DNA of 64,000 bases, from contig NOKP01000033.1 of assembly GCA_002682825.1 (NCBI GenBank), positions 124,001-188,000 of the forward strand. Direction: 5' to 3'. The notes below the pieces were generated by a model. That model was not told the DNA's origin and searched no databases. It saw only the letters and a program-made list of their open reading frames with translations. The translations under genes were made by a program, and so were the position numbers. Source of the DNA: Neonectria sp. B-13. Its lineage: Eukaryota > Ascomycota > Sordariomycetes > Hypocreales > Nectriaceae. Numbering within the stretch: position 1 is the first letter of the stretch; each line of letters opens with the position of its first letter. Positions 13,121-24,020 of the stretch are shown here, piece after piece.

Positions 13121-14594
13121 TACTATTAAAACTACTATTTAAACTACTATTTCTATTTATTTATAATTATACTAAATAGTTATATATTTCCTTTACTTAA
13201 GCTTAATAGAGGAATAGATCTTTAGATTTTAAATCTAATTATTAACTTTTACTCCCTCTAGCTTCCTAAAACTCCTTCTACTAAATCCCTCTATAGATTC
13301 TCTCGCTTTTTAATACAGTTATTACTCCTTTAGTTATAAATTGATTAATATAGTATTACTTATTAGTTATATAACCTATAAGATATAGTTATTATACTTT
13401 AGACTATTAATAAACCTCTTTTTTATATTAGTAGTATTACTATTCCTTTCTAGCTTTAAAGCTAGCCTCTTTAGAAAGACTTATTCTATTATAATCTATT
13501 AGACTATTACTCTATAAGGCTGGATTCTATTTTATAGTAGAATGTAATAACTAAAGGGTTCTATAGTATAATAGTTACACGCTTGGAATCCCCTTGTGCA
13601 AGCAAGGGGTTATTGGTTCAAACCTAGCTAGAATCAACCTTCCTACTAGTAGGAAGGAACCCCCCCTTGGGTTAATAGGGACTAGTCTAAGCAGTTATAT
13701 AATACTATATTATATAGCTATAGAAAACCAACTGGCCTAGCAGTAGTATACTATTATACTAGAATTATTTACTTATTATTGATTTACTAATGAGTTAGAG
13801 TTATCTATTTAGGCCTAGTAATAGGACCAATTAGAGGTATAGGGTTTTCTCTTCTTATAAGAAAGGGGTTTGCTTAGTGTTTAGTTACTCCTTAGGAGAT
13901 ATTAGAGAGGTAAACTAAGCTAGATTGGGATAGGATTAGGTTTAAAGGGCCTTTAGATAGTAGTTAATAATAGTTTAGAACTCCTTTATATTAAGAGTAT
14001 ATATTATCTAGTAATTAACCTTGTTTAAAGTAATAACTAAAGATAATTAATTAGACTAATTTCTTAACCTTAAAGTATTAATTAGTTTTAATTTCTTTTA
14101 TATTTTATAGATTAGACTTTTAAACTATAATTTATAGCTTAGAAATAAGGCTTAATCTACTTAAAATAGGCTATATAGGTTATATAAAAGCTTATAAGTA
14201 TAGCTTAATAAGAGCTTACTAAGCTATAATATAATTTAAAAGATTATTTTATATAATTGATTCTATAGTTTTTATATTATATAAAAGATTGAATAGAATA
14301 TAAAAAGCTTAGAAAGTATAAAGACTAAGCTTTTATTCTAAGAGATTTTAGCTTTTTTTAAGATTTAGCTTTTCTAAGATCTAGCTTTTCTAAGATCTAG
14401 CTTTTCTAACTAATTAGAATAATAAAACTTATATTTTAACTTTATAATAAAAACTTTTATCTTCTTAAGTTATTATTACCTTAGGCTTAAATATTAAGTT
14501 TATTATATTATTATTTTTTCTATTTTCTTTTATACTATTTAATCTTTAGTCTCTTCTCTAAGTATATATTACTAAGGACTATTATATCTAAATA
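13121..14594 (+). repeat. R element copy 3, split by the SINE-like element
   Basis: Forward copy starting TACTATTAAAAC and ending ATCTAAATA. It is longer than the others because 13557-14029 is inserted at an internal GTAATAACTAAAG site that is now duplicated. Removing the insert and one duplicate leaves about 988 bp, the normal R length. Confidence 0.75.
13557..14029 (+). mobile_element. tRNA-headed SINE-like retroelement with 13-bp target duplication
   Basis: A 473-bp insert in R copy 3, flanked by perfect 13-bp direct repeats GTAATAACTAAAG (13544-13556 and 14030-14042). Other R copies show the uninterrupted site. Its first bases are a tRNA-like head, 13557-13635: a 7-bp acceptor stem (GGTTCTA with TAGAATC), a Pol III A-box-like TAGTATAATAG at 13564-13574, and a B-box-like GGTTCAAACCT at 13615-13625. 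The anticodon and T arms do not fold well, so it is not a working tRNA. The body is non-coding and the 3' end is AT-rich without a long poly-A. tRNA head, Pol III boxes and a variable-length duplication are the hallmarks of SINEs mobilised by LINE machinery. Parent tRNA uncertain. Confidence 0.8.
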
Positions 14595-14731
14595 ATAAGA
14601 TAGTATTATAGTTTAAAAGATAGATTTAACTATTTACTTATTATATTATTAAATCTATTAAACTTATTAAACGATTTATTAAAAGATTAATTTAATTTAA
14701 TTATTTAATTTACTATATAAGAACTTATATT

Positions 14732-15041
14732 ACTATTAAAACTACTATTTAAACTATTATTTTTACTTATCTATAATTATACTAAATAGTTATATATTTC
14801 CTTTACTTAAGCTTAATAAAGGAATAAATCTTTAGATTTTAAACCTAATTATTAACTTTTACCCTCTTTATCTACTAACACTAGGAATAACTATTAGGCT
14901 TTTAACTCTTTCTATTAAATCCCTTTATACTTTATAGCTAATATTAAAACTAATTAAATTCTTTTACTTTCTAATATATTACTTCTTTAATTATAAGTTA
15001 ATTAATATAGTATTATTTATTCACTATATAACCTATAAGAT
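14732..15041 (+). repeat. R element copy 4, 5' fragment
   Basis: Begins TACTATTAAAACTACTATTT like other copies but is cut off after ~310 bp, where copy 5 begins. Its 3' remainder was not located. Confidence 0.6.
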
Positions 15042-16116
15042 TACTATTAAAACTACTATTTAAACTACTATTTCTACTTATCTATAATTATACTAAATAG
15101 TTATATATTTCCTTTACTTAAGCTTAATAAAAGAATAGATCTTTAGATTTTAAATCTAATTATTAACTTTTACTCTTTCTATCTATTAATACTAAGAATA
15201 ATTATTAGGCTTTTAACTCCTTCTATTAAATCTATTTATACTTTATAGCTAATATTCAAGATAATTATAGAATTTTCTTAGTTTCTAATATATTACTTCT
15301 TTAGCTATAGATTAATTAGAATAATATTACTTATTAATTATATAATCTATAAGGTATAAATAGAGTTATATAACTTCTTAAGGAACTTTTTCTTTATAGT
15401 AGAAATATTATTATTCCTTTCTAGCTTTAGAGCTAATCTTTTTAGAAAGAGCTATTCTATTATAATCTATTAAGTTATTATTATATTAAGCTATATTTCC
15501 TCTTATAATAAAATATTATAACTAAAGATTATTAATTAGATTAACTTCTTAGGTCTAAAGTAGTTAATTATAAGCTATTTTATATATATTAAGTTAGACT
15601 TTTAAGCTATAATTTATAGTATAAAAATAAGACTTAAATATTCTTTTAATTTATTATATAAATTATATAAGAGCTTATATATATAGCTTAATAAGGGCTT
15701 ATTAAGCTATAATATAATTTAAATAGTAATTATTTTATATAATTAGTAATATAATTATTATATTATATAAAAGATTAAATAGAATATAAAGAAATAACTT
15801 AAAAAGTATAAAAATTAAGCTTTTATTCTAAGAGGTTTTAGTCTTTTCTAAAATCTAACTTTTCTAAGATTTAAGTTTTCTAAGATCTAGCTTTTTTAAG
15901 ATCTAGCTTTTCTAAGATTTAGCTTTTTTAGCTAATTAGAATAATAAAACTTATATCTTAACTATATAATAGAAACTTTTATTTCCTTAAGTTATTATTA
16001 TATTAAGCTTAAGTATTAAGTCTATTATATTATTGTTTTTTCTATTTTCTTTTATACTATTTAATCTTTAGCTCTTTCTCTAAGTATATACTATTAAGGA
16101 TTATTATATCTAAATA
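15042..16116 (+). repeat. R element copy 5
   Basis: Full-length forward copy, heavily AT-converted, with the 16-bp array at ~15850-15930. It abuts copy 6 directly. Confidence 0.7.
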
Positions 16117-16432
16117 ATCTATTAAAACTATTATTTAAATTACTATTTCTATTTATCTATAATTATATTAAATAGTTATATATTTCCTTTACTTAAGCTT
16201 AATAAAAGAATAAATCTTTAGACTTTAAACCTAATTATTAACTTTTACTCTTTCTATAATAGCTACTATTAGTCTATTAATACTAAAAACAACTATTAAA
16301 CTTCTAACTCCCTCTATTAAATCCCTTTATATAGCTTTATAGTTAATATTAAAAATAACTATAGAATTCCCTTAGTTTCTAATATATTACTCTTTTAACT
16401 ATAGATTAGTTAAAATAATATTATCTATTAAC

Positions 16433-17469
16433 TATTTAAATATAATAGTCCTTAATAGTATATATCTAGAGAAGAGGCTAAAGGTTAAATAGTATAAAAG
16501 AAAATAGAAAAAACAATAGTATAATAGGCTTAATACTTAAGCCTAAGGCAATAATGACTTAAGGAGATAAAAGTTTCTACTATAAAGTTAAAGTGTAAGT
16601 TTTACTACCCTAATTAGCTAGAAAAGCTAGATCTTGGAAAAGTTAGATCTTGGAAAAGCTAGATCTTAGAAAAGCTAGATCTTAGAAAAGCTAGACCTTA
16701 GAAAAGGCTAAAACCCCTTAGGATAAAAGCCCAGCCTCTACGCTTTCCAGGCTCTTCACATTCCATCCAACCTTCTACCTAATACAACGACCACATGACC
16801 AATCATACATAATAACTGCCTTCTGAATCGCACTATAGCCCAGCGAGCCCTCACCAAGCTATACCTATAGGCTTTTATATAACCTATATAGCCTATTTTA
16901 AATAGATCTAAGCCTTATTTCTAAGCTATAAATTATAGTTCAAAAGTCTAACCTATAAGATATAAAAGAGGTTAAAACTAATTAATACCTTAAGGCTAAG
17001 GAATTAGTCCAGTTAATAGTCTTTAGTTATTATATCCTACTATAAGATAGAATCCAGTCTAATAGAGTAATAGCTTAGTAGATTACAATAGAATAAGTCT
17101 TTCTAGAGGGGCTAGCTTTAAAGCTAGAAAGGAATAGTAATACTATTAATATAGAGAAGAGGTTTATTAATAGTCTAAAGTATAATAACTGTATCTTATG
17201 GATTATATAGCTAATGAGCAATACTATGCTAACTAACCTATAATCAAAGGAGTAATGCATTAGAAAGCAAGAGAATCCTAATTAGCTATAAAGTATGAAG
17301 GGATTTGGCAGAGGGAGTTCTAGGAAGCTAGAGGGGGCAAAAGTTAATAATTAGGTTTAAAATCCAAAGATCTATCCCTCTGTTAAGCTTAAGCAAAGGA
17401 AATACATAACTGTTTAGTGCAATTATGGATAGGCAGAAACAGTAGTCCAAATAGTAGTTTTAATAGTAA
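16433..17469 (-). repeat. R element copy 7, with a less mutated pocket
   Basis: Reverse copy inserted in copy 6. Positions ~16720-16870 keep a near-normal C/G content, while the same region in other copies is AT-converted. The 16-bp array lies at ~16620-16700. Confidence 0.7.
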
Positions 17470-17845
17470 CCTATTAACTATATAATCTATAAGATATAAA
17501 TAGGATTATATAGCTTCTTAAGGAACCTTTTCTTTATAATAGTAATATTATTATTCCTTTTTAGCTTTAAAGCTAGCCTTTTTAGAAAGAGCTATTCTAT
17601 TATAATCTATTAAGCTATTATTATATTAAGCTATATTTCCTCTTATAGTAGAATATTATAGCTAAAGATTACTAATTAGACTAACTTCTTAGGTTTAAAA
17701 TAGTTAATTATAAGCTATTTTATATACTTTAGATTAAACTTTTAAACTATAATTTATAATATAAAAATAAGACTTAAATCTATTTTTAATTTACTATATA
17801 AATTATATAAAAGAGCTTATATATATAGTTTAATAAAAGCTTATA

Positions 17846-19965
17846 TATTTAAATATAATAATCCTTAATAGTATATACTTAGAGAAAAAGCTAAAGATTA
17901 AATAGTATAAAAGAAAATAGAAAGATTAATAATATAATAAGCTTAATACTTAAGCCTAAGATAATAATAACTTAAGAAAATAAAAGTTTCTATTATAAAA
18001 TTAAAGTATAAGTTTTACTATCTTAATTAGCTAAAAAAGCTAGATCTTAAAAAAGCTAAATCTTAGAAAAGTTAGATTTTAGAAAAGCTAAACTTTAGAA
18101 AAGCTAGATCTTAGAAAAGCTAGATCTTAAAAAAGGCTAAAACTTCTTAGGATAAAAGTTTAATCTTTATACTTTTTAGATTATTTCTTTATATTCTATT
18201 TAATCTTTTATATAATATAATAATTACTATTAAAATTACTATTTAGACTACTATTTCTACTTATCTATAATTATACTAAATTATATATTTCCTTTGCTTA
18301 AGTTTAATAAAAGAGATAGATCTTTAGATTTTAAACCTAATTATTAACTTTTACCCCTTTTATAAAACTCTCTCTACTAAATCCCTTTATACTTTATAGC
18401 TAATATTAAAGATAACTATAGGATTCCTTTAGTTTTTAATATATTATTCCTTTAGCTATAGATTAGTTAGAATAATATTATCTATTAACTATACAATCTA
18501 TAAGGTATAGATAGGGTTATATAGCTTCTTAAGGAACTTCTTTTCTATAGTAGTAATATTACTATTCCTTTTTAGCTTTAAAGCTAGCCTCTCTAGAAAG
18601 AGCTATTCTATTATAATCTATTAAATAATTATTATATTAAGCTTTATTTCTTTTTATAATAGGATATTATAGCTAAAAACTATTAATTAGATTAACTTCT
18701 TAGGTCTAAAGTGGTTAATTATAGGCTATTTTATCTACCTTAGGCTAAACCTTTAAGTTATAATTTATAGTATAAAAATAAAGCTTAGATATTCTTTTAA
18801 TTTAATATATAGATTATATAAGAGCTTATATATATAGCTTAATAAGAGCTTACTAAGCTATAGTATAATTTAGAAGGAAGTAGTTATTTTATATAATTAA
18901 TTATATAATTATTATATTATATAAAAGGTTAAATAGAATATAAAAAGCCTAGAAAGTATAAAGGCTAAGCTTTTATCCTAAGGGGTTTTAGCCTTTTCTA
19001 AGATCTAGCTTTTCTAAGGTCTAACTTTTCTAAGATCTAACTTTTCTAAGATCTAACTTTTTTAACATCTAGCTTTTCTAGTTAATTAAAATAGTAAAAC
19101 TTATATTTTAACTTTATAATAAAAACCTTTATCTTCTTAAGTTATTATTATCTTAGGCTTAAGTATTAAGCCTATTATATTATTATTTTTTCTATTTTCT
19201 TTTATACTATTTAATCTTTAGCCTTTTCTTTAAGTATATACTATTAAGGACTATTATATCTAAATAATATAATAATTATACTATTAATTATATAAGATAA
19301 TTACTATTTAAATTATATTATAATTTAATAAGCTTTTATTAAGCTATATATATAAGCTCTTATATAATCTATATAATAAATTAAAAAAATATCTAAGTTT
19401 TATTTTTATACTATAAATTATAGTTTAAAAGTCTAATCTAAAGTATATAAAATAGCCTATAATTAACTACTTTAAACCTAAGAAGTTAATCTAATTAATA
19501 ATCTTTAGTTATAATATTCTACTATAAGAGAAAATATAGCTTAATATAATAATAATTTAATAAATTATAATAGAATAACTCTTTCTAAAAAGACTAGCTT
19601 TAAAGCTAAAAAGGAATAATAATATTATTAATATAAAGAAAAAGTTCCTTAAGAAATTTTATAATTCTATTTATACTTTATAGATTATATAATTAATAGA
19701 TAATATTATTCTAATTAATCTATAGCTAAAAGAATAATATATTAAAAACTAAAGGAATTTTATAATTATTTTTAATATTAACTATAAAGTATAAAGAGAT
19801 TTAATAGAAAGAGTTCTAAGAAGCTAAAAGGAATAAAAGTTAATAATTAGGTTTAAAATCTAAAGATTTATCCCTTTATTAAGCTTAAGTAAAAGAAATA
19901 TATAACTATTTAATATAATTATAAATAAATAGAAATAATAGTTTAAATAGTAGTTTTAATAATAA
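17846..19965 (-). repeat. R element copy 8, interrupted by copy 9
   Basis: Reverse copy running from TATTTAAATATAATAA to GTTTTAATAATAA, split at ~18223 by copy 9 and resuming at ~19267. The 16-bp array lies at ~18030-18130. Confidence 0.65.
18224..19266 (+). repeat. R element copy 9
   Basis: Forward copy inserted in copy 8. ATATAATAAT occurs on both sides of it, although this sequence is low in complexity. The 16-bp array lies at ~19000-19080. Confidence 0.65.
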
Positions 19966-20659
19966 AAAGCTTATATATATAGTTTAATAAGAGCCTATTA
20001 AATTATAATATAATTTAAATAGTAATTATTTTATATAATTTATAATATAATTATTATATTATATAAAAGATTAAATAAAATATAAAAGAATAACTTAAAA
20101 AATATAAAGCTTTATAAGCTAAGCTTTTATTCTAAGGAGTTTTAGCCTTTTTTAAGATTTAGCTTTTTTAAGGTTTAGCTTTTCTAAGATTTAGTTTTTC
20201 TAAGATTTAGCTTTTTTAAGATTTAGCTTTTTTAGTTAATTAAAGTAATAAAACTTATACTTTAACTTTATAATAGAAACTTTTATCTTCTTAAGTTATT
20301 ATTACTTTAAGCTTAAGTATTAAGCTTATTATATTATTATTCTTTCTATTTTCTTTTATACTATTTAATCTTTAGCTCTTTCTCTATATATATACTATTA
20401 AGAACTATTATATTTAAATACTAAAGATAAGTAAATATAAGCCTAGCTTTTACTGCTTTTTTTATAATACTTAGCCTTTTTAAAGACTTCTATTTATATA
20501 ATTAATACTTTTATAAAGATTAATAAATAGTATAAATATTTACTTAAGTACTTAACTTATATTAAAGCTTTTTAAAAGTAATCTTTTAGTTTTTCTTAGC
20601 TAATTAAGTAATATATTATATCTTTAATTGTATAAGCTTATTAAGTAAACCTTCCCATT

Positions 20660-20899
20660 TTAAATCCTTAAATGTATACTTATTAGTAAAGTGATTTTGA
20701 ATGTATTCACTAATGAGTAGGTAGTATTGAACTTGCGGGCTATATTGCAAAGGCTTACACCTGCCTCCAGCTTAGCAACCATAGTAGCGCGAGCTTCGGG
20801 AGTGAATTCATAATTATACTGACGATTGCCACTTAATTCGGCGCCGATGGTGCGTTGATTCAGCATCTTGAAGAGAAGTTGTGGTGGTTTGAAGAGCAA
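20660..20899 (-). pseudogene. Truncated Tc1/mariner-type transposase N-terminus
   Basis: A 79-residue minus-strand frame contains FTPEARATMVAKLEAGVSL followed by CNIARKFNTTYSLVN. This is the helix-turn-helix of fungal Tc1/mariner-like transposases, where the motif recognises the terminal inverted repeats. The frame then ends, and the following DNA (20421-20659) is AT-converted with no further transposase. No DDE/DDD residues or terminal repeats were found. It is a relic at the junction of the repeat island and the NACHT gene. Confidence 0.6.
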
Positions 20900-21144
20900 G
20901 AGGGGTTGGGGGAGGTGATGATGTTGTGACGCGCCAAGTGGGGCTGTACGGAGACTTGTGACCTGTTACTGTAGCTGCATGCTGTAGAGTCATTTACACT
21001 TTGAAGAACAATGGTCATGCGGGGTCAGGCAGAGAATGCAAGCTGATACATGAGGTTGATGGGGTACGCAAATTTCCTTCACCTGCATCCTCCAGAACAG
21101 TCACCTCGCGGGCGCAGACCCGACTGACCCCGTTGCTCGCCAAG

Positions 21145-24020
21145 ATGGACCCTCTATCCATCCTCTCCGTAGTCGCTGCCACGGTGCAGTTTGTCGATTT
21201 CGGCCAGCGACTGTTCTCGGAGACTTGGCACATCTATCGCTCTGCATCAGGCCAGAGCCTGGTGCTGCAGAATCTCTCGGCTGTTTCAACCGACATCTCA
21301 CATCTCTCTACGGCTGTGAAAGAGACCCTTGCAGCTCGAAAACATGGTGTCTCTGTCGCTGAAGATGCCGACAGAGAGTTACTCCGCCTCTGCGCCGAGT
21401 GTGATGCCATCGCGACAAAGGTACTCACGGTTCTGCCCAAAGTCAGCACGGCCTTTCAAGACGAACTGGCCCAGGACAAGCAGGCAGTTGGCCGAGCAGA
21501 ACTTCGAGAATACGAGCCAAGATCCGTTGGAGAATGCTTCCGAGCTGCACTTAAAAGCTGGTGGCAGCGGAGGGAGATCGAAGAGATCACCGACCGCGTG
21601 GACAACGTGCGTCAAGGAATCATGATGGCGGCGACTGTTTCAATCTGGTATGTTCCCCATTTACAAACCATGGCCTACTCTTGCTTCCAATCAATCAGCC
21701 TAGCCTCAAGCTTACTATTTGTCTCTCCAGGTGTCACGCACAGAACATTAAGAACTGGGAACAGCACTTCAGTGACAAGCTCGACACCATGATAGAGAAG
21801 CTGTCTCAAACTTTGGAAACGGCTGGACGTTCCGGTCCAGAACAGAGACGAAGTCAGAACCAAAAGACCGTCGAGGCGACTGCTGCAGACTCTATGCGCC
21901 GCAACAGTGTGACAAATCAGATCGCGAAACGAATTTGGAGTGCTGACTGGAAGCCTGATGCGTCACTCTTGGCCTCATTCCCTCAGCAGACAGACGTGTC
22001 CGTCGAAGAACTAAACTCGGTTATCTGTGACAGTCTTCGTTTCGACTCAATGGACAATCGGGAAGAGGCGATCACCAAGACCTTTGACTGTACTTTTCAG
22101 TGGGTATTCGACAGGGTTCCGCAGATCTCGGCGGATGGGCTGCCAATGTGGTCCAGTCTTCCGGACTGGCTCGAGGGCAACTCTGGACTCCCTTACTGGA
22201 TCACCGGCAAGCCTGGTTCGGGCAAGTCTACCATGATTAAGTTCATTTTGGACCACCCAGCCTTAGACTACCACCTACAAAGATGGTCTCAGGGTTCCGC
22301 ACTCTATAAGATCATGTATTACGCCTGGAAGCCAGGAGTCGAGATGGGACGATCTGTGAATGGCTTGTTGCGCACCCTCCTCCATCAGGTCCTCGCTATC
22401 GACCCCAGCTTGACGCCGCATCTATGTCCACGACGATGGTCACTTTTCTATGCCACCCGCGAGCTTGACGCGTTCCCTCCCTGGGGCTCATGGGAGCTTG
22501 AAGAGTCTTTTTCGCGCCTCCTGGCCTATGCACAGGGCAAACTTCCTCTCGTGCTCTTCATTGACGGCCTCGACGAGTTCGATATAGCCCCTGTCGAGCT
22601 GTGCAACAGGATACAGAGCATCTCTTCTCACAGCACAGTCAAAGTCTGTGTCGCAAGTCGACCTTGGCCACAGTTCAGTGACGCTTTCGCCAGCAGCCCA
22701 GGGCTGCAAATGCATCTTCTGACCGACGCGGATATCCAAGCCTTTGTGCGCGGCCACTTCCAAGGAGTTGTCGCGTTCCAGGAGCTGAACGACCTGTACC
22801 AAGGTGGCGGCGACAGGCTCCTCACGGACATTGCCAAGAAAGCCAAAGGTGTCTTCCTCTGGACTGCTCTGGTTACCCAGACTATTCTAGAGAACTTGGT
22901 CGACGGGTCAAGCCTACGGCACCTTCATGACATCCTTGACATGATGCCGAGCGAGATCGAGAATCTGTATGATGCTATATACGCAGCTATTCCTCCAAGG
23001 CTGTTACCCGAGGTGTCTGCAATGATGCAGCTATATGTACTGGCTGCTCAGCCGCTCGATTGGATGACACTGTGGCTCGCAGACGAGACGAGAGACGGGT
23101 TGACTACCACTCGAACTCAAGCCCTAGACCTGAATCAGGTGCAGGCATCACTGAAACGCAGACTAGGTGCCCGAACAAGGGGCATCCTGGAACTCGTACC
23201 CCAAACGCGAACTGTCGAGTATCTTCATAGGACGGCAGCAGAATGGATCAGCCAATCGCGTGTCTGGGAGCGGTTGCGATCTGTGAGCCCCCGAAATTTC
23301 GATGCTCACTTCTGCCTTCTCCAAGCAGAGACTATTCAAGCGGAGAACGCGTCCCGAACAGAGCAGTTCTTCCTCCCGGGTAGTCCCAGATTCTGGAGTG
23401 GTGTGACGAAGACGTTGCATTACGCATCCCACGTCGATCCGAAGATCATCTCGGATGCCGCTCTCACTGCTGTGGCTGACCGATTTAATGATGCCTCATC
23501 GAACACTTTTGCGGCTTTTATCAGCTTGGATGCGTCCACAAGGCTATCTTGGGCATCATACGAGTCTATGCAGACCCGGGACGTAAGGGCAAACACCTTC
23601 GATGGGTTGGCAGCGCAGTTTGCTATTCTGCCCTACATTCGCTGCAAATTCAAGGAGAAACCGCTTCGTTTCCACCCAGTTCCCCCGAAGCAATCAACCC
23701 CCTTGCTCGAGCAGGCTATCTTTGGCCCCTCGAGGTATTGTGGTGCAGTCTCACTATCTATCATCAACCAACCGAATATGCCAATTCTCCCCTATTCCCA
23801 AAGACTAGAAGTAATTGGCTTTCTTCTTGAACAAGGAGTACGGCAACCTGGTATTGTATCTTTGATTAACAATATGAGCTCGTTCGACAAGGACGAGAGA
23901 GACAATGGGACTGGCGAATTTACTCGATACTTGAACGACGTTATGCAGCTGCTAGTACGCCATCGAGCTACAAGTGGGGAGAAGAGAAGCTACATAAAAA
24001 GACTACTTGGATTAGGTTGA
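21145..24020 (+). CDS. NACHT-type STAND NTPase (fungal NLR-like)
   Basis: Two exons (21145-21647, 21731-24020) encode 930 residues; the GTATGT...CCAG intron splices W at the junction. The start MDPLSILSVVAATVQFVDFG is the conserved N-terminal opening of many fungal NACHT proteins; an in-frame codon further upstream was not used because that extension is unlike the family. The P-loop is ITGKPGSGKST near residue 325, Walker B is LFIDGLDEFD near 442, followed by CVASRPWPQF. The ~300 residues after NACHT are helical and end without ankyrin, WD or TPR repeats. These proteins oligomerise on ligand sensing and are linked to heterokaryon incompatibility and defence; partner and ligand are unknown here. 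The gene is intact although wedged between two RIP-like islands. Confidence 0.88.

Larger units (their letters stand above)
16117..20420 (+). repeat. R element copy 6, interrupted by copies 7, 8 and 9
   Basis: The pieces 16117-16432, 17470-17845 and 19966-20420 together make one R element. The gaps are filled by copy 7 (16433-17469) and copy 8 (17846-19965), and copy 8 itself contains copy 9. Flanking matches support this: CTATTAAC occurs on both sides of copy 7, and a longer near-duplicate ending GCTTATA/GCCTATT surrounds copy 8. Confidence 0.7.
10440..20659. repeat. AT-rich RIP-like repeat island I
   Basis: About 10 kb of TpA-saturated DNA with practically no open frames. It is built from copies of one non-coding element (R, ~1.05 kb) in both orientations, several nested inside one another, plus a SINE-like insertion. 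R has one end reading TACTATTAAAACTACTATTT and the other ending ACTATTATATCTAAATA. Inside is an array of a 16-bp unit, GATCTAGCTTTTCTAA or degenerate versions. Individual copies are listed separately. Confidence 0.85.

Noticed and set aside
13557..13635. Functional tRNA gene
   Set aside because: The acceptor stem pairs perfectly and Pol III boxes are recognisable, but the anticodon arm cannot be drawn with a normal 7-base loop and the T stem is mispaired. The target duplication begins exactly at its first base, so it is the head of a retroelement.
17075..17260. Small ORF in the repeat island (61 aa, minus)
   Set aside because: It lies wholly inside R copy 7, is low complexity (I/L/S-rich) and is not conserved as a frame in other copies.
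21561..21730. Alternative start for the NACHT gene at 21561
   Set aside because: That frame runs through the intron and gives unrelated residues. Splicing 21648-21730 joins the conserved MDPLS start to the P-loop exon.
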